This document shows, one piece after another, positions 39,244 to 48,605 of a DNA stretch of 64,000 bases. The first letter of the stretch is position 1. Every line of letters starts with the position of its first letter. A program made the position numbers and the translations under genes. Source of the stretch: Dechloromonas agitata is5 (GTDB lineage Bacteria; Pseudomonadota; Gammaproteobacteria; Burkholderiales; Rhodocyclaceae); NCBI RefSeq assembly GCF_000519045.1, contig NZ_KI912532.1, positions 3,277,867 to 3,341,866 of the forward strand, in the 5' to 3' direction. Below the pieces are notes generated by a model. That model ran no database searches. It saw only the letters and a list, made by a program, of their open reading frames with translations, and had not been told where the DNA came from.

Positions 39244-40923
39244 TCAGAATCGGCGAAAACCAAATCGCAACTTCATCCACATCAAAACGGATTCAAAGCG
39301 CCCCTTCCAGAGCGCATAACGATCACCAATCACATGCGCAACAGCACTCAACCGTAAATGATGACCTAACCTTATTTCATGCTGACCTAAATGTATATAG
39401 CGCTCAACCAGTTCGAGATAGGCTGCCGGGTAACCCTCCAACGAAAATTCCTGCGCGATTGGTGAAAACCTATTCGCAACTAATACGCAATCCTGCACAG
39501 TCGCAATTGCAGATGCCTTGGTGTGCTCATGAGTAACCAGAAAAGTCATTGGCACACCTGAGGCCACTTCACGCAAATAACTAACCGCACACCCCACGTC
39601 GTCACCATAAGTGGTCAAATCTACGATTGCTCCAAAAGATTGGAGGGGTAGTAATACGGACAGTGGCTCAAGTTCCTTTTTATTAGAAATGATAAAGATG
39701 CTGGCAGCGAGAAAAGGGCGAACTGGTGACTTTAAATATTCCGAAGCACTGTTAAAGTGTAGAAGGGTAGCCATGGGTAAAGCACCAATGGAAAGCTTCA
39801 AGTATTCATATCGATGGTCAACCTCGTTTGAGGACCGCAAGTGCACTTGAGCATATAAAGGCCATTGTTTCGATAAGGGAATCCATTCCGGCACCTCTGA
39901 CTTAAATTCTTTCAGCAGCCTTAGGCACTCACGCCAACTCTCGACCGCGGACTCAAAACTATAGTTACTCCTTACATCGTAGGCTGCATTTTTAACAATC
40001 CAGGCTCGCAGTTTGACGTCTAACATCAGTCGCTCGATAGCGGCAACCCATTCCTCAGTGGAGCCTCCCACCAGTAGTCCTGAATACTCATGAGTCACGG
40101 AGTTGGTGTAAGGAGGGAAGTTGCTATAAATCCCAGCAACACCACACCCACCAAACTCTCGGTATTTGTTGTTTGTCTTGGAATGAAAGAACGGTGTATC
40201 AACTCCGGGCGCAAGGCCTATGTCAAAACCAGCCTGAAAAAACGATTGTATAAATTTTTCATAGCTCCTTACCCCCTTGTTCAACACAACCCCACTAACA
40301 CCAGAAAGTTGCCGGGGCACAGAACTGCGCCAAAGGTGAAACTCGATCTTTCCAGCATGTTTTTCAAGGATAACCCGCACCGCTGAAAAAACTGTCTCCT
40401 CCAACTTGTCATCATCAATACGACCGGTTGGATAGGCAATCCTGGTCACCCCATCCGGTGTTCGCCTAGACAGTCCATTAACAATGGATCTATCGAAATA
40501 ACTACGTATTACCTGAGGGTGGCCACCATGAGAAACAACGCGCTGAAATATGCGATCAGAATAGACCCGCGTAACCTCACTGAGGGAAAAAAAACGCTTT
40601 AAAACGTGGAGCCTAAAAAAGGCTCTGTGGTGGAGCCCGATATACGTTGTAAGCGGTATTTCCTCAAAGTTATCGTCTATTTCATAAACTATTTTTTTCC
40701 CTTTGCGCTTCAGTTCGTAGAGAACTGACAGGTCCTTAATCTCGCAGTTTCGACAAAAAACAGCAACATCGCACCAATTAATATCATGAGAAATAAGAAT
40801 AGTAAGGCTGGAAAGCCGCACACGTAGCTTGATTTCACCCTGCCGCTCCAGATCGGCGAGAGGCCGAAGGACACCAATGATCGTGCTTGGGATAAACCCT
40901 GGCAGGACAGCTAACACATTCAT
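39244..40923 (-). CDS. Glycosyltransferase (GT4/GT1-like) with unassigned C-terminal extension
   Basis: This protein of 559 residues has a first half like large O-antigen GT-B transferases: CDVAVFCRNCEIKDLSVL, then KKIVYEIDDNFEEIPLTTY near residue 78, and a donor-site region FDIGLAPGVDTPFFHSKTN followed by KYREFGGCGVAGIYSNFPPY near residue 255. From about residue 370 a further 190 residues have no motif that I recognise. It overlaps the upstream methyltransferase stop by 4 bp. Base composition is visibly more AT-rich than the housekeeping flanks, consistent with horizontal origin of the cluster. The sugar specificity is unknown. Confidence 0.75.
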   Translation of the reverse strand: MNVLAVLPGFIPSTIIGVLRPLADLERQGEIKLRVRLSSLTILISHDINWCDVAVFCRNCEIKDLSVLYELKRKGKKIVYEIDDNFEEIPLTTYIGLHHRAFFRLHVLKRFFSLSEVTRVYSDRIFQRVVSHGGHPQVIRSYFDRSIVNGLSRRTPDGVTRIAYPTGRIDDDKLEETVFSAVRVILEKHAGKIEFHLWRSSVPRQLSGVSGVVLNKGVRSYEKFIQSFFQAGFDIGLAPGVDTPFFHSKTNNKYREFGGCGVAGIYSNFPPYTNSVTHEYSGLLVGGSTEEWVAAIERLMLDVKLRAWIVKNAAYDVRSNYSFESAVESWRECLRLLKEFKSEVPEWIPLSKQWPLYAQVHLRSSNEVDHRYEYLKLSIGALPMATLLHFNSASEYLKSPVRPFLAASIFIISNKKELEPLSVLLPLQSFGAIVDLTTYGDDVGCAVSYLREVASGVPMTFLVTHEHTKASAIATVQDCVLVANRFSPIAQEFSLEGYPAAYLELVERYIHLGQHEIRLGHHLRLSAVAHVIGDRYALWKGRFESVLMWMKLRFGFRRF

Positions 40924-41807
40924 CGGTTAGCACTCCCGGAAATGATATTTGTTTGGTGCCTGTCTATAAGACGTCGAAGGGCTTGAATAACATCATCCAG
41001 CTCAAAAACCAGGAAATTTACAGGAGTCAGAATCTTATCTATACAGTACAGAGCCCCTCCCTCCACTCTCCGGCTTCCAACGAGAAGGCGGCCTCTTTCA
41101 ATTTCTGACGACGAGCAAATGCCCTGATCTTGCAGGTAGGTCAGTTGCTCTGACAGAAAAGACAGCTGCCGTTCAACAAAAAGATACGGATCGTCGGGTG
41201 GCGAAATAGGGCCGGTTTCTGGCCTGACAGGGCATGGCTTGACTGCCTGGAGTGAATAGATGATCTGTTCTGCCACATTCAGTTTCGACGAGCAAGCAAC
41301 TACTCTATCCGGCCCACTCTGTTGCGCATACTGAGGAAAGTAGAACTTATCGATACGTAGCGTCTTGAACTCGAGATCAATTTCGCTATTCGCGGAATAA
41401 CGAAGCCCCCAGTGCGGACAGCTCGGCGTCTGGTATTCGAGCTTTGGAATCGCCTCACATTCGAGATCGGAGGAGAAAAATCTGAACGTGTGCTCATTAA
41501 AGCAAATGTTATTGTTATGAAAAGGATTGGCGAGATTAACCGAGGTAGTGAAATAAGGCACAACGATCTTGAACTGCGCTTCAGGTCGGAGCACACGGTA
41601 AGCTTCCCTCATTACATGGAAAAAACCATCCAGACTAAGGTGTTCCAGCGTATGCGACGAGTAAATAAAGTCAACACTACTGTCGTCGAATGGCAAAGGT
41701 TCATAGTTTAAATCGATGACGACATCGGCATCGCTCATTGGTGAGAAATCAATTCCAACTGCGCCCGCTATCTTCTTTCTACCACATCCAATATCGAGAA
41801 TAAGCAT
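40920..41807 (-). CDS. SAM-dependent methyltransferase-like protein with C-terminal extension
   Basis: From ATG 41807 the product has 295 residues. An N-terminal class I methyltransferase core starts at once with MLILDIGCGRKKIAGAVGID and continues with ADVVIDLNYEPLPF and IYSSHTLEHLSLDG. Residues after about 165 form an unassigned extension, partly helical (FVERQLSFLSEQLTYLQDQG). AGAGG lies 7 bp upstream of this ATG. An alternative ATG at 41837 overlaps the wzt stop by 4 bp, which would suit coupling. It probably modifies the glycan or acts with the adjacent glycosyltransferase; in ABC-type O-antigen systems methyltransferases can cap the chain. Confidence 0.78.
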   Translation of the reverse strand: MLILDIGCGRKKIAGAVGIDFSPMSDADVVIDLNYEPLPFDDSSVDFIYSSHTLEHLSLDGFFHVMREAYRVLRPEAQFKIVVPYFTTSVNLANPFHNNNICFNEHTFRFFSSDLECEAIPKLEYQTPSCPHWGLRYSANSEIDLEFKTLRIDKFYFPQYAQQSGPDRVVACSSKLNVAEQIIYSLQAVKPCPVRPETGPISPPDDPYLFVERQLSFLSEQLTYLQDQGICSSSEIERGRLLVGSRRVEGGALYCIDKILTPVNFLVFELDDVIQALRRLIDRHQTNIISGSANR

Positions 41808-41833
41808 TTCTCCACCTCTATTCACTCTCAACC

Positions 41834-42577
41834 TCATCGTTCCATCAGGGGGGCACGCGCTTCGTAATCCTTAATGACCGCATCACTGTCCCCATCAGCA
41901 ATGATTCTCCCATGATGCAACCAGACAACCCGATGGCAGAACCTGCGAATAAGGTCCATTGAGTGAGAACTCAACACGGTTGTACGCTCACCGGATAGCA
42001 GTTCTTCGATGCGTTGCCTGGCCTTCTCAGCGAACTGAGCATCCCCTGCGCCGACCACCTCGTCTGCTATTAATATCTCTGGATTAATCGCTGTGGATGT
42101 TGCAAATGCAAGACGCATGAACATCCCCGTTGAATACGTTCTTGCAGGCAAATGGATGAATTCACCTAGTTCTGAGAACTCGGCAATGTCCCCAATCTTG
42201 CGTTCAATGGACGCTGGTGACTCACCAAGAAACATCAGACGAATGCGAATATTTTCTAGGCCAGTATGGTGCAACTCTAGGCCAGTCGCAAAATCAAGTA
42301 GCGGCGATACGCGCCCGACAATCTGAACCGAGCCATGGCTTGGTTGGAATATTCCTGACATGACACGCAGGATTGTGCTTTTTCCCGCCCCATTCAGACC
42401 GATCAAGCCCACTCGCTCGCCTTTGTTAATTCTCAGAGAGACATCATCGAGAGCTCGATAATGAGATTTTGGCTGCTTGCGATTCCTATTAAAGACATTC
42501 AGCAAAGCACTTTTCAGACTAGCCCCGTCTGCGGGGTCAAGTGGGTAATCAATTGAAACGTTTTTTAATTCGATCAT
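41834..42577 (-). CDS. wzt: Polysaccharide ABC transporter ATP-binding protein (Wzt-like, short form)
   Basis: This 247-residue ABC ATPase has Walker A GLNGAGKST near residue 60, the signature YSTGMFMRLAFATSTAINPE, and Walker B ILIADEVVGAGD. The sequence matches exporters of O-polysaccharide and teichoic acid. It ends shortly after the nucleotide-binding domain, so the C-terminal carbohydrate-binding domain that recognises a chain terminator in some Wzt proteins is missing. Such short forms export without terminal-residue recognition. It overlaps wzm by 4 bp. Confidence 0.93.
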   Translation of the reverse strand: MIELKNVSIDYPLDPADGASLKSALLNVFNRNRKQPKSHYRALDDVSLRINKGERVGLIGLNGAGKSTILRVMSGIFQPSHGSVQIVGRVSPLLDFATGLELHHTGLENIRIRLMFLGESPASIERKIGDIAEFSELGEFIHLPARTYSTGMFMRLAFATSTAINPEILIADEVVGAGDAQFAEKARQRIEELLSGERTTVLSSHSMDLIRRFCHRVVWLHHGRIIADGDSDAVIKDYEARAPLMER

Positions 42578-43362
42578 GACCAGAATGGTACGAAGCGGCT
42601 CCAACGGAAGCCCAGTTGGAAGCGGAGAGCAACGAACGCCAGAGCAAAAACCGAAGACGCCAGGTAATGGAGCGGTTCAGCAAGTTCGCCGTTCAGAATT
42701 GGATACCGAACCACCTCGATCAACGAAGCGAAAGGATTAGCGTAAATTGCAGCAGCAAATCCTTTTTTGATCAAAACTTCGGCAGGATAAATAACGGGCG
42801 TAACAACGAAAAGCAGGCTAAAGATTCCAGCTAGGCCGTGCTGCAGGTCCCGATAACGAAGACCCAAGTAGGCCAACGACCCAATAGCCCCATAAGCATA
42901 GACGATCAGGATCAAAATTCCGGGTATGCCAAGAACGAGACCAAGCAGCGTTAGCTTGCCAAAATAGAGCAGGACACCCAAGGCGGTCGCCAAACCGATA
43001 GCTAGAAAAATCAATTGTGTGAGAACTGTCCTAAAAATAAATATCGACTGTGGCAAAGGCAGTTGCTTAAGGTAACCGTGTGCAATGACAAAAGCCGAAC
43101 AACCTTCCGTCATAGCGGCAGCAATGAAAGCCCATATCGCAAAACCAAGTGTTAAGAAGGGGATAAAGTCATCTGGCTTCAAATGAAAGACCGCGGCCCA
43201 GATGAAACCTGCACCCAGTGAAAATGCCAACTGGTGCAAAACTGGCCACACAATTCCTAATTTGGAGCGCCTGAATCTGCTTTTTACATCTGAGCCCGAA
43301 AGATAAGTCCAAATTTGGAAGTTATTTATCGCGAGCTTGAACTCCCGGAGTAATGGTGTCAT
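42574..43362 (-). CDS. wzm: Polysaccharide ABC transporter permease (Wzm-like)
   Basis: This 262-residue inner membrane protein has six hydrophobic helices of the ABC-2 type. Its N-terminus DVKSRFRRSKLGIVWPVLHQLAF is the conserved entry segment of KpsM/Wzm/TagG permeases. It forms the export channel with the ATPase encoded by the overlapping downstream gene. The start overlaps the GNAT acyltransferase stop by 4 bp. The pair would flip or extrude the finished, lipid-linked chain across the inner membrane. Confidence 0.93.
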   Translation of the reverse strand: MTPLLREFKLAINNFQIWTYLSGSDVKSRFRRSKLGIVWPVLHQLAFSLGAGFIWAAVFHLKPDDFIPFLTLGFAIWAFIAAAMTEGCSAFVIAHGYLKQLPLPQSIFIFRTVLTQLIFLAIGLATALGVLLYFGKLTLLGLVLGIPGILILIVYAYGAIGSLAYLGLRYRDLQHGLAGIFSLLFVVTPVIYPAEVLIKKGFAAAIYANPFASLIEVVRYPILNGELAEPLHYLASSVFALAFVALRFQLGFRWSRFVPFWS

Positions 43363-43868
43363 TTCAAAGTCTTGGTTAATTCGCTAAGGCCCATGCGGAC
43401 CAATCCGCTATAACGTTGCTCTTCCAAAAAGCCAAGTCGCTTATATAGGCGAATTGCGCGATCATTCGTTTCGATGACCTCAAGAAACAGGTACTGAAGG
43501 TTGAGCACATTAGTACATAAGCAAATCAGTGCTTTGCATGCCGCCATCATGTAACCCTTGCCACTACTATCCGGTGCGACCAGGAAACGACCGATTTCGG
43601 CGCACCCCTTGTCCCACTGGACCTCGTAGACCGATACCTGCCCGACCATTTTTCCCTCAGCTTCTATAACAAACAGAAAATCATCATCCTTATTGAGATA
43701 GCGATGAAACCATGCCTGATGCTGCTCAAGAGTAAGCAGATTGGAAGTCTTAAACCAGACACGGGCATCATCACGATTTCTCCAGTCCAGAGTTTTTTCC
43801 AAATCTGACTCTTCAATCAATCTCAGACTAATGATTTCGTTGCCAAATGGTGCGATGCTTCTCTTCAT
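43359..43868 (-). CDS. GNAT-family N-acetyltransferase (nucleotide-amino-sugar type)
   Basis: This 169-residue acyltransferase begins IISLRLIEESDLEKTLDWRN. It has the acetyl-CoA loop region FLVAPDSSGKGYMMAACKAL and the C-terminal VIETNDRAIRLYKRLGFLEE. It resembles PseH/WecD-like enzymes that acetylate the 4-amino group of nucleotide-linked dideoxyhexoses. Its start overlaps the stop of the PLP aminotransferase by 4 bp, which fits consecutive steps: amination, then acylation. The precise sugar is unknown. Confidence 0.82.
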   Translation of the reverse strand: MKRSIAPFGNEIISLRLIEESDLEKTLDWRNRDDARVWFKTSNLLTLEQHQAWFHRYLNKDDDFLFVIEAEGKMVGQVSVYEVQWDKGCAEIGRFLVAPDSSGKGYMMAACKALICLCTNVLNLQYLFLEVIETNDRAIRLYKRLGFLEEQRYSGLVRMGLSELTKTLK

Positions 43869-44992
43869 TTTGTGTATCGAATGATAAGCTCTGAAACCAA
43901 ATCAACATCTGCTTTAGTCAGTCCCATGTGCATCGGCAAGGAGAGAATCTCTTGGCTAGCCTTGGCCGAGTTTGGACATGATCCTTGGGCGTACGAATAC
44001 ATACAGTATTCAGTATTGTCCCGATAATGTACGCCGGGATAAATTTGGTGTTCATTGAGTGCAAGCATCAGTGCGTCGCGGTTTTGCACACGTATCTGAA
44101 TAAGGTGTGTTGATGACTCACAGCCAGAAGCAACAGGAACCACCTTGATATGCTCATGCCCATCTAAATTCTCGCGGTACCATTTTGCGAGCTGGCGACG
44201 ATAGGCGTTATCCTGATCTAGATATTTCAAAGAAACCAAACCAATCCCCGCCATGATGGAATTGCCGTGATATTTGTAGCCGACCTCTTCAATGTCGTAC
44301 ATCCATTTATAGGCCCCCTGCGCTGCCGTACGCGCGTAGGTATCTTTGTTGATCCCTAACCATGCCAGCTTGCGCGCACGCACATCACGCGCCTCATCCG
44401 TGAAGCAGATCATCCCGGAATCAGCTGTGGCGAGATTTTTTACCGCTTGGAAACTGAAGACAGTGCAATCGGCATCGTATCCGACATGCTTGCCATTTAG
44501 ACGCGTACCCGCCATATGGGCTGCATCCAAGATGAGGATCAGACCCCGATCCCTGCAAAGCTTAAGGACCTCTTCATAGCGTCCGGTATTACCACCAATT
44601 CCCACAAAGATGACGGCACGAGTACGTGGTGTAATTTTTCGCTCTATATCCTCGGGCGACAGACATAGATATTCATCAACGTCAGCAAAGACAGGTTGCA
44701 GGTTGGTATAAACAATTGCGTGGTTGGAAGATACAAATGTGAGTGATGTAGAAATGACTTCATCACCGTCTGCCCAACCAAACTCTGTCTTGAACATGTG
44801 TAGAGCCAGATGCAGACCGACAGTGTTTGAACTCAGAAAATGTGCATAGGGCAGCCCCGTGTACTCTTTCCATTTGTTTTCCATCTCGACTGTTTTGAAG
44901 CCCAGTCCAGTCCAGCCTTTTTCCAGACATTCGCGAATTTGGGCAAGGCACTCGTCAACACGAAAATTTGGTACAAATAATTGAATAGCCAT
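43865..44992 (-). CDS. DegT/DnrJ/EryC1-family sugar aminotransferase
   Basis: This 375-residue PLP enzyme transaminates nucleotide-linked keto sugars. It has LSSNTVGLHLAL (phosphate pocket) near residue 52, VIFVGIGGNTG, LILDAAHMAGTRL, and the PLP lysine in SFQAVKNLATADSGM near residue 184. The 4-keto substrate could be dTDP-4-keto-6-deoxyglucose from RmlB in the same operon, or UDP-4-keto-6-deoxy-HexNAc from the WbpM-like dehydratase at the other end of the cluster. It overlaps the GNAT gene and lies 19 bp after rmlC. Confidence 0.9.
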   Translation of the reverse strand: MAIQLFVPNFRVDECLAQIRECLEKGWTGLGFKTVEMENKWKEYTGLPYAHFLSSNTVGLHLALHMFKTEFGWADGDEVISTSLTFVSSNHAIVYTNLQPVFADVDEYLCLSPEDIERKITPRTRAVIFVGIGGNTGRYEEVLKLCRDRGLILILDAAHMAGTRLNGKHVGYDADCTVFSFQAVKNLATADSGMICFTDEARDVRARKLAWLGINKDTYARTAAQGAYKWMYDIEEVGYKYHGNSIMAGIGLVSLKYLDQDNAYRRQLAKWYRENLDGHEHIKVVPVASGCESSTHLIQIRVQNRDALMLALNEHQIYPGVHYRDNTEYCMYSYAQGSCPNSAKASQEILSLPMHMGLTKADVDLVSELIIRYTK

Positions 44993-45011
44993 CTCTTATA
45001 TTCCTTAAAAG

Positions 45012-45575
45012 TTAATATTTTTCTGCGTTTTTAAAGTCAAGACCTTGCTTATCTTTATCGGATAACATTGGGTCAAGCGCAATTGGAAATCCGCAGGGCA
45101 CGACTGGCCAATGAATGTTGATATCTGGGTCGTCAAACCGGATGCAGCGCTCGTGCTCCGGATACCAGTAGTCGGTAACTTTGTAGTGAAATCTCGCCAC
45201 TTCTGAAAGAACGAGAAAGCCATGAGCAAAACCCTCAGGTACCCAGAGTTGTTTTTTATTTTTAGCAGATAGTGTTTCACCCACCCATTGGCCAAACGTG
45301 GGAGAGTTACTACGGATATCAACGGCAACGTCAAAAACTTCACCTTCAGAGACTCGCACTAATTTGCCTTGTGGTTTCACCACCTGATAGTGGAGTCCAC
45401 GAAGCACGGCCTGCTTGGACATCGATTCATTATCTTGAACAAAACAGATGTCACGTCCCACGGCTTCATTGAAGCGTTGCTGGTTGTAACTTTCGAAAAA
45501 GAAACCGCGATCGTCACCGTAAAATTTAGGCTCCAACACCAGAACATCAGGGATGCGTGTGGGTGTAATTTTCAA
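45012..45575 (-). CDS. rfbC: dTDP-4-dehydrorhamnose 3,5-epimerase
   Basis: This 187-residue cupin-fold enzyme (RmlC) isomerises dTDP-4-keto-6-deoxyglucose at C3 and C5. Family segments are visible: [25 protein letters not shown] near the N-terminus, [12 protein letters not shown] with the catalytic histidine, and [14 protein letters not shown]. It overlaps rfbA by 4 bp. The rml genes here run B-D-A-C, the order found in many O-antigen loci. Confidence 0.96.
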   Translation of the reverse strand: MKITPTRIPDVLVLEPKFYGDDRGFFFESYNQQRFNEAVGRDICFVQDNESMSKQAVLRGLHYQVVKPQGKLVRVSEGEVFDVAVDIRSNSPTFGQWVGETLSAKNKKQLWVPEGFAHGFLVLSEVARFHYKVTDYWYPEHERCIRFDDPDINIHWPVVPCGFPIALDPMLSDKDKQGLDFKNAEKY

Positions 45576-46456
45576 AATGAACCTCCCTCTTTTAGCAAAC
45601 GCAGCAGGTACTGCCCATAGCCATTTTTAGCGAGTGGTTGCGCAAGCCTTTCAAGCTGACAGTCATCGATAAAACCCTTTCGGAAAGCAATTTCTTCTGG
45701 GCAAGCAACCTTCAGGCCTTGGCGGTGTTCAATAGTTTCGATGAAGTTACTGGCTTCAATCAGACTCTCGTGAGTACCTGTGTCAAGCCACGCGTAGCCG
45801 CGCCCCATAATCTCCACGCGAAGCTGGTTACGTTCGAGGTAAATGCGATTCAAGTCAGTGATCTCCAGCTCGCCCCGCGCCGATGGTTTAAGGCTGGCGG
45901 CAATTTCTGCAACCTGTTTGTCATAAAAATACAGGCCAGTAACCGCGAAATTGCTCTTGGGTTTTTTAGGCTTCTCTTCCAAGCTGGTAGCACGACCTTG
46001 GGCATCAAAAGCAACCACGCCATAACGTTCTGGGTCGTTCACATGATAGGCGAATACCGTTGCACCTTGTTCGCATACCGTAGCTTTTTCAAGTTGCGCA
46101 TTAAGGTCGTGACCATAAAAGATGTTATCCCCCAACACTAGAGCACTCGGGGCATCACCGATGAAATCCTTTCCAATAATGAAAGCCTGAGCTAGACCGT
46201 CCGGACTCGGTTGAACAGCGTAGCGCAGATTAAGTCCCCAGTCTCCGCCGTCGCCAAGTAGTTGCTCAAAGCGCGGAGTATCTTGTGGAGTAGAAATGAT
46301 TAGGATGTCACGTATTCCAGCAAGCATTAGAGTGCTAAGGGGATAGTAGATCATCGGCTTGTCGTAGATCGGCAGTAACTGTTTGGATACTGCCTTTGTG
46401 ACCGGGTAGAGTCGGGTTCCGGAGCCACCGGCCAGGATAATACCTTTACGTTTCAT
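45572..46456 (-). CDS. rfbA: Glucose-1-phosphate thymidylyltransferase
   Basis: This 294-residue RmlA activates glucose-1-phosphate with dTTP, the first step to dTDP-rhamnose. It begins [20 protein letters not shown], the nucleotide-binding signature, and has [32 protein letters not shown] and the C-terminal [11 protein letters not shown]. It overlaps rfbD upstream and rfbC downstream, each by 4 bp. Confidence 0.97.
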   Translation of the reverse strand: MKRKGIILAGGSGTRLYPVTKAVSKQLLPIYDKPMIYYPLSTLMLAGIRDILIISTPQDTPRFEQLLGDGGDWGLNLRYAVQPSPDGLAQAFIIGKDFIGDAPSALVLGDNIFYGHDLNAQLEKATVCEQGATVFAYHVNDPERYGVVAFDAQGRATSLEEKPKKPKSNFAVTGLYFYDKQVAEIAASLKPSARGELEITDLNRIYLERNQLRVEIMGRGYAWLDTGTHESLIEASNFIETIEHRQGLKVACPEEIAFRKGFIDDCQLERLAQPLAKNGYGQYLLRLLKEGGSF

Positions 46457-47358
46457 AATGGTTTTGGCATCACAAGTTCGTTAACAAATCTCTCAACATC
46501 AATTTTCCATTCAGGCAAAACAAAACCGAATTCAGAGCATAGTTTTTTGCTATCTAGCATGGAGTTTTTGGGTCGTACAGCACCTGTTTTGTAGGTATCG
46601 GCACTGACAGGGAATATCTTGTTTGATGCAACCTTGACCGGAAGACCTTTTTTCTTGGCTAAACCAACAAGGTATTTTGCATATTCATACCAAGATGTTC
46701 TACCTGTAGCAACCAAATGGTAAATGCCACTTGCAGATTCTTTCAACAACTGATCCCACGTAACTCGATAAAGCATCTGAGCTGTAATGTCTGCAATTAG
46801 GCTTGCACTGGTTGGCGCACCAAAACTGTCAGAGACTACGTCGATCTGATCCATTTCGATAGCGCGCCGAAGTATCGCGAGAGGAAAATTAGCGCCATGT
46901 ATGGAATAAACCCAGCTACTACGAAGGATTAAATGTTTGCATCCACTATGTCTAATAGCATTTTCACCATCTAGCTTTGTCAGCCCGTAAATACTAAGCG
47001 GTAGGGCTTGGTCGCTCTCAACATATGCTGCCTGTTTTCGTCCATCGAAAACATAGTCCGTTGAATAATGAACCAACCATGCATCAAGCTTTAGCGCCTC
47101 TTCGGCTAGTACCTGAACAGCAAGTTCATTAACTAAGCGAGCTTTATCGGGCTCAATTTCAGCCTTGTCAACGGCAGTATAGGCTGCAGAATTCACAATA
47201 ACGTTTGGACGATACAGCCTGACACAACTACGAACTGCCTCCAGTTCGGTCAAATCGACCTCTTGGCGTCCAAGAGACAACAACTTCCCCAGTGGCGAAA
47301 GGGTTCTTTGTAGTTCCCATCCAACTTGTCCATCTTTACCGATCAGTAAAATTCTCAC
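46453..47358 (-). CDS. rfbD: dTDP-4-dehydrorhamnose reductase
   Basis: This 301-residue SDR enzyme (RmlD) makes dTDP-L-rhamnose. It has the nucleotide-binding motif [37 protein letters not shown] and the catalytic Y-x3-K in [14 protein letters not shown]. The start is the GTG at 47358, 1 bp after the rfbB stop, with GGAG 6 bp upstream. A longer frame in the same register runs antisense through rfbB and is not real. Codons here are more AT-rich than those of rfbB just upstream. Confidence 0.96.
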   Translation of the reverse strand: MRILLIGKDGQVGWELQRTLSPLGKLLSLGRQEVDLTELEAVRSCVRLYRPNVIVNSAAYTAVDKAEIEPDKARLVNELAVQVLAEEALKLDAWLVHYSTDYVFDGRKQAAYVESDQALPLSIYGLTKLDGENAIRHSGCKHLILRSSWVYSIHGANFPLAILRRAIEMDQIDVVSDSFGAPTSASLIADITAQMLYRVTWDQLLKESASGIYHLVATGRTSWYEYAKYLVGLAKKKGLPVKVASNKIFPVSADTYKTGAVRPKNSMLDSKKLCSEFGFVLPEWKIDVERFVNELVMPKPL

Positions 47359-47359
47359 G

Positions 47360-48421
47360 TTAAGCTCCGTATTGCTTGCCCACCCACTGCTTGTAGGCGC
47401 CACTGGTGACATTGGCCACCCAAGCCTGGTTGTCGAGATACCACTGGACGGTCTTGCGGATGCCGGTCTCGAAGGTTTCGGCCGGCTTCCAGCCGAGTTC
47501 GCGTTCAATCTTGCTGGCGTCGATGGCGTAGCGGCGATCGTGACCGGGGCGATCCTGGACGTAGGTGATCTGTGCCCGGTAGGGCTGGCCATCGGCCCGT
47601 GGCTGCAGTTCGTCGAGGATGGCACAGAGGGTATGCACAACATCGAGGTTGGGCTTTTCGTTCCAGCCGCCGATGTTGTAGGTCTCGCCCAGGCGGCCGG
47701 CTTCGAGCACGCGGCGGATGGCGCTGCAGTGGTCCTTGACGTAGAGCCAGTCGCGGATTTGCTGGCCGTCACCGTAGATAGGCAGCGGCTTGCCGGCCAG
47801 GGCGTTATGGATGACCAGCGGGACGAGCTTTTCCGGGAAGTGGTAGGGACCGTAGTTGTTGGAACAATTGGTGGTCAGGACCGGCAAGCCGTAGGTGTGG
47901 TGATAGGCGCGGACCAGGTGATCGCTTGCCGCCTTGCTTGCCGAGTACGGACTGTTCGGTTCGTAGCGGTTGGTTTCGCGGAAGGCCGGATCGTCCTGGC
48001 CGAGCGAGCCATAGACTTCGTCGGTGGACACATGCAGGAAGCGGAACTGGCTCTTGGCCGGTTGCGCCAGGCCGCCCCAGTAGGCACGCACCGCTTCGAG
48101 CAGGCGGAAGCTGCCGACGATGTTGGTCTGGATGAAGTCTTCCGGGCCGTGGATGCTGCGGTCGACGTGCGATTCGGCGGCGAAATTGACCACGGCGCGC
48201 GGCTGGTGTTCGGCCAGGAGCTTGCTGACCAGCGCGAAGTCGCCGATGTCGCCATGGACGAAGACGTGGCGCGCATCGCCCTCAAGACTGGCGAGGTTCT
48301 CCAGGTTGCCGGCGTAGGTCAGCGCATCGAGGTTGATGACTCTTTCATCAGACTGGGCCAGCCAGTCCAGTACGAAATTGCTGCCGATGAAGCCGGCGGC
48401 ACCGGTCACGAAAATGCTCAT
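47360..48421 (-). CDS. rfbB: dTDP-glucose 4,6-dehydratase
   Basis: This 353-residue RmlB is the first intact gene of the polysaccharide run. It has [16 protein letters not shown] at the N-terminus, [14 protein letters not shown], the catalytic [20 protein letters not shown] and [14 protein letters not shown]. Its product feeds both rhamnose (rmlC, rmlD) and possibly a 4-amino sugar (adjacent aminotransferase). Its GC content is high, like the core genome, in contrast to rfbDAC downstream. Only 60 bp separate its start from an IS5-family insertion. Confidence 0.97.
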   Translation of the reverse strand: MSIFVTGAAGFIGSNFVLDWLAQSDERVINLDALTYAGNLENLASLEGDARHVFVHGDIGDFALVSKLLAEHQPRAVVNFAAESHVDRSIHGPEDFIQTNIVGSFRLLEAVRAYWGGLAQPAKSQFRFLHVSTDEVYGSLGQDDPAFRETNRYEPNSPYSASKAASDHLVRAYHHTYGLPVLTTNCSNNYGPYHFPEKLVPLVIHNALAGKPLPIYGDGQQIRDWLYVKDHCSAIRRVLEAGRLGETYNIGGWNEKPNLDVVHTLCAILDELQPRADGQPYRAQITYVQDRPGHDRRYAIDASKIERELGWKPAETFETGIRKTVQWYLDNQAWVANVTSGAYKQWVGKQYGA

Positions 48422-48481
48422 ATAGTTCTCTCACTTAAATCAAACGTCTGGCGCTAAGCCATAGAAACGACGGCGAACTAA

Positions 48482-48497
48482 CAGGCTGCTGAAATAC
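48482..48497 (+). repeat. Left terminal inverted repeat of the IS5-family element
   Basis: Reads CAGGCTGCTGAAATAC, preceded directly by the CTAA target duplication. Confidence 0.93.
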
Positions 48498-48605
48498 CGC
48501 CCTGCAAATGCAGACGGTGGCATGGAACGGAGTCGTTTTTCGTAAGGCGAAGCGGATTTTCGGTCGTTCGCACGTGTTTTACAGGGATTCCGAGGTGTTT
48601 TCCTA

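Noticed and set aside
46453-47772. Longer version of rfbD with an N-terminal serine/proline-rich domain
   Set aside because: The added part is antisense to rfbB; GTG 47358 with a GGAG site gives a standard RmlD.
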